From Streptomyces aurantiogriseus (lineage in GTDB: Bacteria > Actinomycetota > Actinomycetes > Streptomycetales > Streptomycetaceae), in the NCBI RefSeq assembly GCF_014649375.1, contig NZ_BMSX01000007.1:332467-396466 (forward strand): a stretch of DNA of 64,000 nucleotides, written 5' to 3'. A program made the position numbers and the translations under genes. The notes beneath the pieces are model-generated. The model saw only the letters and a list, made by a program, of their open reading frames with translations, was not told the origin of the DNA and ran no database searches. Position 1 is the first letter of the stretch. The number at the start of each line of letters is the position of its first letter. Below, piece by piece: positions 53,264-62,333 of the stretch.

Positions 53264-54127
53264 TTGCCGCCCACCAACAACCCCACCCTGCGCCAGCGGC
53301 GGCTGGGCGCTGAACTGCGCAGACTGCGCGAGCAAGCCGGCTTCAGCGTCACCGGCGCCGCAGCGTTGCTCGGCGTCAACCAGGGACGCGTCAGCATGAT
53401 CGAGACCGGGCGCAGCCCTGTCAGCGCCGATCGGGTCCGCGCGATGGCGTCCGCTTACGCCTGCTCCGACGAAGCCCTCGTCGACGCCCTGGCCGACTTC
53501 ACAGGACGACGGCCTCCCGGCTGGTGGGAGCCGTACCGAGAGCTCCTGCCCGCCGCGCTCGTCGACCTCGCCGAACTGGAACATCACGCAGCAGGGCTGC
53601 GCGTAGCCCTTGTCATCCACATCCCCGCACTCCTGCAGACCACCGATCACGCCCGCGCCCTCTTTCGTGGCGTGGTGCCACCCATGCGGCAGTACGAGAT
53701 CGAGCACCGCCTGACACACCGCATCAAGCGGCAGGGGATCCTCCACCGGGAGACCCCTCCCCCATACTCGGCGTTCATCCACGAGGCGGCCCTGCGCATG
53801 GGCTACGGAGGCACAACCGTCGCCCTCGGGCAGCTCAAGCACCTGGTCGACATGAGCGAACTACCTCACGTCACGCTCAGGGTGGTCCCGTTCGGGACGG
53901 AGCACTTCCCAAGCACGGGTCAGTCCTTCGACTACATCGAGGGTCCCGTCCCGCAACTCGACACAGTCCAGTTGGACACGCACCACGGCGGCTGCGGATT
54001 CCTCGACGCGGAGGCACAGTTGACCAAGTACCGTGCCGTGCTGGACCACATGGAGTCCATCGCGCTGGACACCGCCCAGTCACGTGACTTCATCCACGAC
54101 CTCATCCGGACATCTGAGAGGCAGTGA
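53264..54127 (+). CDS. XRE-family regulator with DUF5753 domain
   Basis: A 287-residue DNA-binding protein. The N-terminal helix-turn-helix is LGAELRRLREQAGFSVTGAAALLGVNQGRVSMIETGR. The rest is the DUF5753 domain with EHHAAGLRVALVIHIPALLQTTDHARALF, the LTHRIKRQGILHRE helix, and LPHVTLRVVPFG near the end. These regulators typically control, and may be antagonised by, the small DUF397 protein encoded just downstream. TTG 53264 has AAAGGAGG 5-6 nt upstream, a strong site that supports the rare start codon. The stop overlaps the DUF397 start by 4 bp (GTGA). Confidence 0.93.
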   Translation: MPPTNNPTLRQRRLGAELRRLREQAGFSVTGAAALLGVNQGRVSMIETGRSPVSADRVRAMASAYACSDEALVDALADFTGRRPPGWWEPYRELLPAALVDLAELEHHAAGLRVALVIHIPALLQTTDHARALFRGVVPPMRQYEIEHRLTHRIKRQGILHRETPPPYSAFIHEAALRMGYGGTTVALGQLKHLVDMSELPHVTLRVVPFGTEHFPSTGQSFDYIEGPVPQLDTVQLDTHHGGCGFLDAEAQLTKYRAVLDHMESIALDTAQSRDFIHDLIRTSERQ

Positions 54128-54327
54128 TCGTGCAAACCCTCCACTGGCAGAAGTCCTCGTACAGCGGCGACAGCTCGAACTGCCTCTACGTCGCCGCCAC
54201 CCCCACCGACACCATCCACCTCCGCGAAAGCGACGAGCCGGACGTCATCCTCACCACGACGACGCCCGGTCTGCGGGCCCTGATACGCGGCCTCAAGGAC
54301 CACTCGGACCTGTTCCCACGCCGGTGA
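54124..54327 (+). CDS. DUF397-family small protein
   Basis: A 67-residue protein with the DUF397 pattern: LHWQKSSYSGDSSNCLYVAA, HLRESDEPD, and a C-terminal helix LRALIRGLKDHS. DUF397 proteins are small partners of XRE/DUF5753 regulators; where studied, they act as antagonists in the same module. GTG 54124 overlaps the regulator's stop; GTG 54130 is an alternative two codons later. Confidence 0.92.
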   Translation: MIVQTLHWQKSSYSGDSSNCLYVAATPTDTIHLRESDEPDVILTTTTPGLRALIRGLKDHSDLFPRR

Positions 54328-54364
54328 AGACAAGTGAGCCTGGGATACGGAGCGGGGGCGCAGC

Positions 54365-54772
54365 TCAGAGTCGGCCAGTGATCTTGATCGGAGTGACGCG
54401 GACGACGATGCGTTCCCCGTCGTTCTTCGAGGCCGGGTTGAACGTGGCGTAGTCCTGGCCTGTGTACTTGAGGGACAACTCGTCCGGCAGTTCCCGGGCG
54501 GGGTCCGGGGTGACCGTCGCGGTGCCGCGGATCTCGGCGTAGGTGTAGGGGTTTTCGGGCGGGTTGATCATCACGGTGACGCGCGGGTCGCGGGCGAGGT
54601 TCTTCCCCTGCAGCCTGTCCACGGTGGTGGAGAACAGCAGGTCGTCGCCGTCGCGCTTGATCCAGACGACGGTCAGGTGCGGCCGCCCGTCGGGGGATAT
54701 CGTCGCCACGGTCGCGAAGACCCGGGACTCGTCGAGGTACTTCTTCAGTTCGTCGGAGAGCTCGGCTGCCAC
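54365..54772 (-). CDS. F420-type PPOX oxidoreductase (pyridoxamine 5'-phosphate oxidase fold)
   Basis: A 135-residue split-barrel protein resembling PPOX-class F420-dependent enzymes: YLDESRVFATVATISPDGRPHLTVVWIKRDGDDLLFSTT, then LARDPRVTVMINPPENPYTYAEIRGTATV. The family binds F420 or FMN and reduces or oxidises small molecules. GTG 54772 has AAAGGA 8 nt upstream. The longer frame to 55504 reads across the DUF5959 gene on the other strand. Confidence 0.88.
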   Translation of the reverse strand: MAAELSDELKKYLDESRVFATVATISPDGRPHLTVVWIKRDGDDLLFSTTVDRLQGKNLARDPRVTVMINPPENPYTYAEIRGTATVTPDPARELPDELSLKYTGQDYATFNPASKNDGERIVVRVTPIKITGRL

Positions 54773-54967
54773 GGTCGAAGTCCTTTGTGTGACGTCAATG
54801 GTCGAGGAGGTGCGGTGCTTCCGAGGAGCGCGTGCTTGTAACGCCGGCGCAGCCACGGAAATTCCCGCAGGACGGGGTGCAGACCACCTGACCGGGGCTG
54901 CCGGAGTCGCGCGAACGGTGATACGGCAGGATGCACGCCAGCCCATCACGAGAGAGCGAGGCCGGCA

Positions 54968-55438
54968 GTGACGGAACCAGGCACGGTGGATCTGGTCCAC
55001 CTGGAGGATGCGGACGGCAACCGCTGCATCGTGCGCGTCACCGGTCGTTACAAGCCCGGTGTGCTGCCGGGTCACGACACCCTCCGGGCCGACGTGCTCG
55101 TATCGGCGAGCTTCGTCGACGCCCGCCTGGAGACCTATGTCCCCCAGAGGCACCTCGATGCCTGGCAGCGCGGCCTGACCGGTCTCGTGCCTGGGAAGGA
55201 CACGAGGATCGGCGGGGACCGCGGGCTGAAACTCATTCTCCACATGCTCGAGGACCGCTCCTTGGCCGTGACGGTCCACGATCCCGACCGCCTCACCACG
55301 TTGCTGGGGATCCGACCGGAGGAGAACTGGGTCGAGGAGCATCACCAGCGCCTTGAGCAGGTCCGGCAGACCTGGCCCAGCGAGGTCGTGGAGACGGCTC
55401 CCCTGACCTACGCGTGGAGCCCCGACCGCCAGGCCTGA
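54968..55438 (+). CDS. DUF5959-like hypothetical protein
   Basis: A 156-residue soluble protein that I recognise only as resembling the actinobacterial DUF5959 group: an early VHLEDADGNRCIVRVTGRY, then DVLVSASFVDARLETYVPQRHLDAWQRGL, and LILHMLEDRSLAVTVHDPDRLT. This layout is shared by small immunity-like proteins in Streptomyces, but no function is known. GTG 54968 (MTEPGTVDL) lies 196 bp from the divergent PPOX gene. Confidence 0.65.
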   Translation: MTEPGTVDLVHLEDADGNRCIVRVTGRYKPGVLPGHDTLRADVLVSASFVDARLETYVPQRHLDAWQRGLTGLVPGKDTRIGGDRGLKLILHMLEDRSLAVTVHDPDRLTTLLGIRPEENWVEEHHQRLEQVRQTWPSEVVETAPLTYAWSPDRQA

Positions 55439-55455
55439 CCTTCCCGTTGCCTCGT

Positions 55456-55758
55456 TCAGCCGACATCGTTCGCCGTCGGCTGCCACTCGTCGCCGTTCGC
55501 CCACTTCCGCCGGTACACCACCCCCGGTGTCCGCAGCGCCAGAGCGACGGCGTCCGGACTCGGCTTCATCCGTCCCGGCTGCCTGGGCACATGCCGGTAG
55601 CCGTGCTCACGCATCAGCCGTGCCGCGCTCGCCCAGTTCGGGGCGGCGACGAGGACCTCGTCGTTCGGGTCGCAGTCTCCGCTGCCGTCGTCGAGCACCG
55701 CGAAGGCGACGACCAGGGATGCGGAACGGACGAGTCCTGTCATGTCACTTGTGGTCAT
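55456..55758 (-). CDS. Hypothetical protein
   Basis: A 100-residue soluble protein, not recognised. The N-terminus is hydrophobic-acidic (LVVAFAVLDDGSGDCDPNDEVLVAA), the middle has WASAARLMREHGYRHVPR, and it ends with VVYRRKWANGDEWQP. ATG 55758 has AGAAGGA 3 nt before it. It converges on the DUF5959-like gene. Confidence 0.6.
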   Translation of the reverse strand: MTTSDMTGLVRSASLVVAFAVLDDGSGDCDPNDEVLVAAPNWASAARLMREHGYRHVPRQPGRMKPSPDAVALALRTPGVVYRRKWANGDEWQPTANDVG

Positions 55759-55811
55759 GTCCTTCTCCCGACTGGCGGGGGTGCCGGCGGCACAGGAGCG
55801 CATCCACGCGT

Positions 55812-56318
55812 CTACGGAAACGCCACGTCATGCGGGCGCTCACACCCGTCATGTCGGAGGTGCAGCCGACGGAGGTCCTGCAGCGCGGCGACGGGAAACG
55901 GGTACCGACCCCACTTCGCCAGATAGCCGTCCTCGCCATGCTGCCGCAGTACTGACTGAGCGGCCTCCATGACGACGTGGCCGAGAAGGCTTCGCGGTGG
56001 GGTGGAGCTCCAGGCGAGGGTGCCTTCATGGTCGGGCGCACTGAAGCTCGTGTCCATGTCGGGGAATGCGTGGATCGCCACGTCGACGTCCGAGCCTCTG
56101 CCGCGGAGGACCCACCTGACTTCGGCCGGTTCGAGGTCGAAGGAGAAGCGTTGGACGGAGTGCGGGCCGTAGAGTCCCGCGACCCCGTGCAGCATGTCGG
56201 CGAGGGCGTCCGTGCAGTAGCTGACGGAGTCCTTCCACTCCGAAGAACCGTCCGCGATGCGGCACCTCGCCCAACCGCTGCCGCTCAGTTCCCAACCGAA
56301 CTGGAGATGATGCGCCAT
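55812..56318 (-). CDS. Hypothetical protein
   Basis: A 168-residue soluble protein of unknown family. It starts MAHHLQFGWELSGSGWARCRIADGSSEW and has the segments CTDALADMLHGVAGLYG, RFSFDLEPAEVRWVLRGRGSDVDVAIHAFPD and LGHVVMEAAQSVLRQHGEDGYLAKWGRYPFP. The ATG at 56318 has GGGAGGG upstream. Similar lone proteins in Streptomyces often sit among immunity genes, but that is only context. Confidence 0.65.
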   Translation of the reverse strand: MAHHLQFGWELSGSGWARCRIADGSSEWKDSVSYCTDALADMLHGVAGLYGPHSVQRFSFDLEPAEVRWVLRGRGSDVDVAIHAFPDMDTSFSAPDHEGTLAWSSTPPRSLLGHVVMEAAQSVLRQHGEDGYLAKWGRYPFPVAALQDLRRLHLRHDGCERPHDVAFP

Positions 56319-56422
56319 CCCGCCCTCCCAGCGATCGTCTCCCGAGACCGTACAGCGCTCATCGCCACCGCCAGACTCCGATGTTCTGATGGGACCGGTC
56401 GACCGATGAAAGGTGACAGCGC

Positions 56423-56923
56423 ATGGGCAGTCTGCTGAAGGGCGTCGCCAGGGTCCGCTGGAGCGAACTGCGTGATGCTCAGGGGACCCCGGCCGGCGGC
56501 ATCCCGCCGCTGCTGTCCCGGATCGCGTACGGAGGCGAGGACACCGCCCGCCTCGCGATCGACGAGCTCGGCGACCTGGTCTGCGCGCTGGGGTTCGTCC
56601 TCGGCGAGGCGACGGCCCCGGCAGTCCCGTTCCTTTTCGAACTGGCCGGGGCGCCGCAAGTGCCCTGCAAGGCCGAATTGTTGGAGTTGCTGGAAAGCAT
56701 CTGCCGGGCCGACAACTGGCACTCCTCGGCCGCTGCGGCGGGCGGGCCGAAGCGCACGGGCTTCCAGGAGCAGCCCACCTGGGAGGTGGCCGCCCGGGCG
56801 GCAGTGCACGCAGGCCGTCCTGTCGTCGAGGGCATTGCCTCGTCCGTGCGGCCGGAGGAAGCCGAGGCGGCACGGAAACTGCTGCGGGCGATGGACGAGG
56901 TGCCGCCGTTCCCAGAGGTGTGA
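56423..56923 (+). CDS. Hypothetical helical (HEAT-like) protein
   Basis: A 166-residue, mostly helical protein. Segments IPPLLSRIAYGGEDTARLAIDELGDLVC, APAVPFLFELAGAPQVPCKAELLELLESIC and AVHAGRPVVEGIASSVRPEEAEAARKLLRAM look like three helical pairs of HEAT type. Bacterial genomes carry many such proteins as presumed immunity or scaffold factors. ATG 56423 starts 105 bp from the divergent gene at 55812-56318. Confidence 0.6.
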   Translation: MGSLLKGVARVRWSELRDAQGTPAGGIPPLLSRIAYGGEDTARLAIDELGDLVCALGFVLGEATAPAVPFLFELAGAPQVPCKAELLELLESICRADNWHSSAAAAGGPKRTGFQEQPTWEVAARAAVHAGRPVVEGIASSVRPEEAEAARKLLRAMDEVPPFPEV

Positions 56924-56952
56924 GCGCGCCGCGCGCACAGCCGAGCCCCGGG

Positions 56953-57381
56953 CTACGCGCGCTCCGCCCACACGGCCGCCAACGCCACCACCAGCCACAC
57001 CACGCCGGTGGCGAACGGAAGCTGGATCAGATCCCACGTGGCGAGACGCGGCGCCCAGCGGCCCGCGTGTCTGCGTCGGTTCGCCCAGTCCGTGACGTCC
57101 GGGCCCCAGGCCATGACGACGTACACCGCGGCCATGCCGAGGAGCAGCCCGGCGGAGGCGGCGAGCCAGTCGGGCAGGGGAACGTACCGCACGGCCACGA
57201 CCGCCACCGCGGCCCCGGCCATCAGCCCGCACACGAGCATGAAGAGCAACGCCAGCAGAACCGCCTGCCGCCACGCACTCTGCGCTTTCCACCACTTCAC
57301 CAGCACGCTGGAGGGTGTAGCCGACCGCTCGGGTGGCGTCCAGGGCGGCCGCAACACCTCATTCGTAGATGCGTGCCGCAC
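56953..57381 (-). CDS. Small membrane protein, unknown function
   Basis: A 142-residue protein with three predicted membrane helices: QAVLLALLFMLVCGLMAG with its continuation, LPDWLAASAGLLLGMAAVYVVMAW, and a C-terminal TGVVWLVVALAAVWAERA. The helices are separated by a basic loop (DWANRRRHAGRWAPR). The GTG at 57381 overlaps the end of the upstream DUF7660-like gene by 23 bp, consistent with coupling. Confidence 0.65.
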   Translation of the reverse strand: MRHASTNEVLRPPWTPPERSATPSSVLVKWWKAQSAWRQAVLLALLFMLVCGLMAGAAVAVVAVRYVPLPDWLAASAGLLLGMAAVYVVMAWGPDVTDWANRRRHAGRWAPRLATWDLIQLPFATGVVWLVVALAAVWAERA

Positions 57382-57973
57382 TCACCATGGCTGCCAGCAG
57401 CTTCCAGTCCGGCTGGTCGGGCATCTCCTCACCCCGTTTCGCATACCACCTGGGAAGGGCCCCCACCCATGCCGCCCAGGCGTCGAGGAAGCTCTTGAGC
57501 GTGGGGTTCTCCCATTCCTCGGGGTTGTGCTGGAGGTCGATCAGCATCTCCTCCAGGAAACGGACGAAATCCTCGCGGGTCTCCACACGCGTCTCGTCAG
57601 GGAGAGACACGGGGGGCTCCAAGCGACGGATCCATGCCGTGCAGACGTCCGTCGTGACGGCTCCGAAGAGTTCCGGACTTGACACCCGGTGAAGGAACTC
57701 CGTCAGGAGATCGACGTCCGCTTCGGCGATCTCCACGTGATCCAGTTGGAGGGCCACCCGCGCCCACTCGGGCAAGTCCTCCAGCCTCAGATCGCCCGAC
57801 ACGCAGCGCTGCAGGACATCCACCACCGCGGAGCGTTCGAGACGAACAGAAGGTCCCTCGCTCCCGTCGTTCCGGGTGGCGGCGCCGATGAGCTTGGACA
57901 GCGGCGCGTTCCAGCGGATCAGCTCGGAGATCGCGTTGTGCGGTCCGAAATCTCCGGGAAGTTCGGAATCCAT
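57359..57973 (-). CDS. DUF7660-like protein with N-terminal extension
   Basis: A 204-residue protein. The C-terminal 85 residues match DUF7660-type proteins: ETREDFVRFLEEMLIDLQHNPEEWENPTLKSFLDAWAAWVGALPRWY, then PDQPDWKLLAAMVSAARIYE. The N-terminal part is helical (LIRWNAPLSKLIGAATR, LERSAVVDVLQRCVSG) and unrecognised. DUF7660 domains are often found among predicted immunity proteins, so this may be part of an old polymorphic-toxin locus. ATG 57973 (MDSELPGD) is preferred over the GTG at 58006 because of a GGGGGC run upstream. Confidence 0.7.
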   Translation of the reverse strand: MDSELPGDFGPHNAISELIRWNAPLSKLIGAATRNDGSEGPSVRLERSAVVDVLQRCVSGDLRLEDLPEWARVALQLDHVEIAEADVDLLTEFLHRVSSPELFGAVTTDVCTAWIRRLEPPVSLPDETRVETREDFVRFLEEMLIDLQHNPEEWENPTLKSFLDAWAAWVGALPRWYAKRGEEMPDQPDWKLLAAMVSAARIYE

Positions 57974-58111
57974 GTGCCCCCGTTTCACTAAAACTTGAGG
58001 GGGCAATCCTGCCGTTCGGTGAGGCGCAAGGGCACCCGATTAAGGACCCTCCGGGGAGGCCGTCGCCGGGGCGCGCTCCAGGCCCCGGCGACCAGAACCT
58101 CCCTCAGCGCG

Positions 58112-60742
58112 TCACCGCATCAACACCCCCGCCCCCTCCACCAGCTCCTCCGACGGCCCCGCCACCAGCCCCAACTCCGCCCCCGACGCCAGCAGTCGGT
58201 GGCTCGGGAGGATGCGGACCGTGTAGCCGTACGGGCCCGTGCGGTCCAGGGACAGCGGGCCTTCGTACACCCAGCGGCCCTCCAGGTCGGGGCCGCCCAC
58301 CGGTTTCAGGGGGACCGTCGTCGCGTCCGTGATGCGGTCCTCCGTGTCGACGCGGCCGGAGACGGCCTGGACCTCGACGTCGTCGGGGGACAGGTCGCCC
58401 AGGCTCAGCCGGACCCGCAGGGCGAGCGTCGTGCCGAGTTCCGCGGTCGGGGTGGCCGCCGAGGTTTCCACGTGGTCGACCGTGACCGTGTGCCAGGCCG
58501 CACGCACCTTCGCCTTCCACGTCGCGAGGTCGCGCGCCGCGTCCGGGTCCAGGGTGCGGTGGGCCTGGGCGGCGGGGGTGTAGAGGCGTTCGACGTACTC
58601 GCGGACCATGCGGCCGGCCAGGACCTTCGGGCCGAGGAGGGTCAGCGTCTGGCGGACCATCTCGATCCAGCGGTCCGGGAGGCCGTGCTGGCCCCGCTCG
58701 TAGAAGCGGGGGGTCACCCGTTGTTCCAGCAGGTCGTAGAGCGCCGCCGCCTCGATGTCGTCCCGGCGGTCCGGGTCCGTGCCGGCGCCGTCCGCCGTCG
58801 GGATCGCCCAGCCGAAGTCCGGCTGGAACCACTCGTCCCACCAGCCGTCCAGGACGGAGAGGTTGAGGCAGCCGTTCAGCGCCGCCTTCATGCCGCTCGT
58901 GCCGCAGGCCTCCAACGGCCTCAACGGATTGTTCAGCCAGATGTCGCAGCCCGGGTAGAGCTTCTGGGCCATCGCCATGCCGTAGTCGGGGAGGAACACG
59001 ATGCGGTGGCGGACCCTCGGGTCGTCCGCGAAGCGGACCAGCTCCTGGACGAGCCTCTTTCCGCCGTCGTCCGCCGGGTGCGCCTTGCCGGCCACGACGA
59101 TCTGGAGGGGGCGCTCCGGGTGCAGGAGCAGGTCCATCAGGCGGTCGCGGTCCCGCAGCATCAGCGTCAGGCGCTTGTACGACGGGACGCGGCGCGCGAA
59201 GCCGATCGTGAGGACGTCGGGGTCGAGGACGCCGTCGATCCAGCCCAGCTCGGCCGTGCCCGCACCGCGTTGCCGCCAGGAGGCGCGCAGGCGGTCCCGT
59301 ACCTCCAGGACCAGCTGTTCGCGCAGGTCCCGGCGGAGGTCCCAGATGTCCTGGTCGGGGATGTCGGCGACGGAGTCCCAGCGGTCGGAGCCGCCGACGC
59401 TGAGCGCGTCCTCGGTGCGCTGGGCGCCGATCTGGCGGGCGCCGAGCCGCAGGACCTCGGGGGCGACCCAGGTCGGGGCGTGGACGCCGTTGGTGACGGA
59501 GGTGATCGGCACCTCCTCGGCGTCGAAGCCGGGCCACAGGCCGGAGAACATCTCGCGGCTGACCTGGCCGTGGAGCAGCGAGACGCCGTTGGCGCGTTGC
59601 GCCAGGCGCAGGCCCATCACCGCCATGTTGAAGAGGTTCGGTTCGCCGCCCGGGTAGGTCTCCATGCCCAGGTTCAGGATGCGGCCCACGTCCATGCGCG
59701 GGAGTTCGGCGTCGGGGCCGAAGTGCCGGGCGACCAGCTCACGGTCGAAGCGGTCGATGCCGGCCGGCACGGGGGTGTGCGTGGTGAAGACCGTGCCGGC
59801 GCGGACCGCCTCCAGGCCCGAGTCGAAGTCGAGGCCGTCGTCACAGAGTTCGGCGATCCGCTCCAGGCCGAGGAAGCCGGCGTGCCCCTCGTTGGTGTGG
59901 AAGACCTCGGGCGGGGCGTGGCCGGTGAGGCGGCAGTACGTCCGTACCGCCCGGACACCTCCTATGCCGAGCAGCATCTCCTGGAGCAGGCGGTGTTCGC
60001 TGCCGCCGCCGTAGAGCCGGTCGGTCACCCCGCGTTCGCCGAGGTCGTTCTCCTCGACGTCCGAGTCGAGCATCAGCAACGGCACACGGCCCACCTGGGC
60101 CAGCCAGACACGGGCGCGCAGTCGGCGGCCGCCGGGGAGGGCGAGGGAGACCTGGGCGAGGGTGCCGTCGTCCTCCTTCAGCAGGGTCAGGGGCAGCTCG
60201 TTGGGGTCGAGAACGGGGTAGTGCTCCTGCTGCCAGCCGTCCCGGGAGAGGGTCTGGCGGAAGTAGCCGTGCCGGTAGAGCAGCCCGACGCCGATCAGCG
60301 GGACGCCCAGGTCGCTGGCCGCCTTCAGGTGGTCGCCGGCCAGGATGCCGAGGCCGCCGGAGTACTGGGGCAGGGCGGCCGTGATGCCGAACTCGGGGGA
60401 GAAGTAGGCGATGGCGGAGGGGAGTTCCGCGGACTGGGCCTGCGCCTGGGTCTGGTACCAGCGGTCGCCGGTCACGTAGTCGTGCAGGTCGTCGGTGGCG
60501 GCGGACAGCCGGCGCAGGAAGCGGCGGTCCTCGGCCAGCTCGGCGAGGCGTGCCGGACGCACACTGCCGAGGAGCCTTATCGGGTCACCGGCCGACTTGG
60601 CCCAGCGTTCGGGGTCGACGGACTGGAAGAGGTCACGTGTTTCCGCGTGCCAGGACCAGCGAAGGTTGCGGGCCAGGTCGCTGAGTGGCCGGAGGGGTTC
60701 GGGCAGAAGGGGTCGGACGGTGAATCGACGAATCGCCTTCAC
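58112..60742 (-). CDS. glgP: Alpha-glucan (glycogen) phosphorylase
   Basis: The enzyme releases glucose 1-phosphate from alpha-1,4-glucan ends, using pyridoxal phosphate as acid catalyst. The 876-residue frame has the GT35 signature: NLRWSWHAETRDLF, AYFSPEFGITAALPQYSGGLGILAGDHLK, HTNEGHAGFLGLER, and the PLP/phosphate-binding region GTSGMKAALNGCLN (near residue 617). The length matches the MalP-like bacterial form without the long N-terminal regulatory region. GTG 60742 has GAGGTGGAAT upstream. With glgX and glgE in the window it forms the glycogen-turnover set. Confidence 0.96.
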   Translation of the reverse strand: MKAIRRFTVRPLLPEPLRPLSDLARNLRWSWHAETRDLFQSVDPERWAKSAGDPIRLLGSVRPARLAELAEDRRFLRRLSAATDDLHDYVTGDRWYQTQAQAQSAELPSAIAYFSPEFGITAALPQYSGGLGILAGDHLKAASDLGVPLIGVGLLYRHGYFRQTLSRDGWQQEHYPVLDPNELPLTLLKEDDGTLAQVSLALPGGRRLRARVWLAQVGRVPLLMLDSDVEENDLGERGVTDRLYGGGSEHRLLQEMLLGIGGVRAVRTYCRLTGHAPPEVFHTNEGHAGFLGLERIAELCDDGLDFDSGLEAVRAGTVFTTHTPVPAGIDRFDRELVARHFGPDAELPRMDVGRILNLGMETYPGGEPNLFNMAVMGLRLAQRANGVSLLHGQVSREMFSGLWPGFDAEEVPITSVTNGVHAPTWVAPEVLRLGARQIGAQRTEDALSVGGSDRWDSVADIPDQDIWDLRRDLREQLVLEVRDRLRASWRQRGAGTAELGWIDGVLDPDVLTIGFARRVPSYKRLTLMLRDRDRLMDLLLHPERPLQIVVAGKAHPADDGGKRLVQELVRFADDPRVRHRIVFLPDYGMAMAQKLYPGCDIWLNNPLRPLEACGTSGMKAALNGCLNLSVLDGWWDEWFQPDFGWAIPTADGAGTDPDRRDDIEAAALYDLLEQRVTPRFYERGQHGLPDRWIEMVRQTLTLLGPKVLAGRMVREYVERLYTPAAQAHRTLDPDAARDLATWKAKVRAAWHTVTVDHVETSAATPTAELGTTLALRVRLSLGDLSPDDVEVQAVSGRVDTEDRITDATTVPLKPVGGPDLEGRWVYEGPLSLDRTGPYGYTVRILPSHRLLASGAELGLVAGPSEELVEGAGVLMR

Positions 60743-61096
60743 ATTCCACCTCGGCGTGCGTGAGGAGTGGCGCACGGCAGTGTGCGTCAACGTCTCTGAA
60801 GACGGTACCGGCCTTCGTGTCCGCCTCGCTGGGGGTGGCGCCGCAGACGCCCGCTTCGGCCCTGAACGGGTCTCGTCCTCACCCTCCCCCACTCTCGGCT
60901 TCGCTCGAGCGGACGGGCCCCCCACGACGGGCTGTTTTCACCGGCCCACGCCGACACAGCGCCCAAGCCTCCGCACCCTTATGGCCGATTCCACCCCCGC
61001 AGGCCACCTTGTGGCACTTCGCCCCACACGAGAGGCTGCCCAGTGCGTACCCGGCACAGCCGCCGTACGCCGAGTGGAGGAGGGGAACTCGAAGCC
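60743..61096. other. Intergenic region with a dispersed hairpin repeat
   Basis: No supportable gene lies between the glgP start and the subtilase start. At 60878-60929 there is a copy of the dispersed palindrome with core CCCCCACTCTCGGCTTCGC (see 11833-11882). Both flanking genes point away from the region, so it must contain two promoters; none could be assigned with confidence. Confidence 0.6.
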
Positions 61097-62317
61097 ATGG
61101 CACGGACGCGAACACGGCGTCTGCGCCGGGCGGGGGGTCTGACCGCGGTCGCCACGACCATGGTGCTTTCGGCCATCACCCTGCCCGCGCACGCCGCACC
61201 GGAGGGGACGATACGCGGCGCCGGAGAACCCGGCGCCGTCGGTGGCAGTTACGTCGTGACACTCAAGGAGGGGGTGCGGGCCCCGTCGGCGGCCGGACGC
61301 GGTGTCGCCGCGCGGTACGGGGCCAGAATCAGCCACACCTACGACACGGTGCTCAACGGCTTCGCCGTCGAGGCGACCGAGAGACAGGCCCGGCGTCTCG
61401 CGGCCGACCCGCAGGTCGCGTCGGTCGTCCAGGACACCCGGGTGACGCTGGACGCCGCGCGACAGGCGCGGACGGCCCGGACGAGCCCGCCATCCTGGGG
61501 TCTCGACCGCATCGACCAGCCGTCCCTGCCCCTGGACGGGAGTTACGGCGCGCCGAAGTCCGCGGGGGCCGGGGTCACGGTGTATGTCATCGACACCGGG
61601 ATCCGCGTCACGCACAAGGACTTCGGCGGCCGGGCGTCCTACGGCTGGGACTTCGTCGGCGGCGACCGCATCGCCTCGGACGGCAACGGCCACGGCACCC
61701 ATGTCGCCGGCACGGTCGCGGGCGCGAGCCTGGGTGTGGCGAAGAAGGCCAAGGTCGTCGCCGTACGGGTCCTGGACAACGCCGGTGCGAGCACCACCGC
61801 GCGGGTCATCGCGGGCATCGACTGGGTGACCCGGAACGCGCACAAGCCGGCGGTCGCCAACCTCAGCCTGAGCGGCCCGTACAACGCGCAGTTGGACGCC
61901 GCCGTCCGCGCCTCGGTCCGCTCCGGCGTCACGTACACCGTCGCCGCGGGCAACGGGGGCCGGTCGGCCTCGCTCTCCTCCCCCGCCGGCGTACGCCAGG
62001 CCGTGACCGTCGGCGCGACCGACGGCAAGGACGCCCGGGCCGGCTTCTCCAACTACGGTTCCGCCCTCGATCTGTTCGCCCCCGGTGTGTCGATCACGTC
62101 AGGGGCGCACACGAGCGACACGGGGCGCGCGACCTACTCCGGTACGTCGATGGCGGCGCCGCACGTGGCGGGCGCGGCCGCGCTGTATCTGGCCGATCGT
62201 CCGAAGGCCACGCCCGCCCAGGTCGAACGGGCGCTGGTCGCGGGCGCGTCGAGCGGCAAGGTGTCCGGCCGGGGGCTCGGTTCGCCGGACAAACTGCTGC
62301 GCGTCCCGCGCTCCTAG
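61097..62317 (+). CDS. Secreted S8-family (subtilisin-like) serine protease
   Basis: A secreted subtilase of 406 residues. The signal peptide is RRAGGLTAVATTMVLSA with a likely cleavage near AHA-A. An I9-type inhibitor propeptide runs from GGSYVVTLKEG to VASVVQDTRVTL. The catalytic domain has Asp in YVIDTGIRVTHKDF, His in DGNGHGTHVAGTVAG, the oxyanion Asn region in VTYTVAAGNGG, and Ser in YSGTSMAAPHVAGAAALYL. ATG 61097 is used; an upstream in-frame start would precede the signal with an Arg/Ser stretch. It stands alone, between glgP and glgE, and is followed by a strong terminator. Confidence 0.95.
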   Translation: MARTRTRRLRRAGGLTAVATTMVLSAITLPAHAAPEGTIRGAGEPGAVGGSYVVTLKEGVRAPSAAGRGVAARYGARISHTYDTVLNGFAVEATERQARRLAADPQVASVVQDTRVTLDAARQARTARTSPPSWGLDRIDQPSLPLDGSYGAPKSAGAGVTVYVIDTGIRVTHKDFGGRASYGWDFVGGDRIASDGNGHGTHVAGTVAGASLGVAKKAKVVAVRVLDNAGASTTARVIAGIDWVTRNAHKPAVANLSLSGPYNAQLDAAVRASVRSGVTYTVAAGNGGRSASLSSPAGVRQAVTVGATDGKDARAGFSNYGSALDLFAPGVSITSGAHTSDTGRATYSGTSMAAPHVAGAAALYLADRPKATPAQVERALVAGASSGKVSGRGLGSPDKLLRVPRS

Positions 62318-62333
62318 CGGCGGGATGCCGGCA

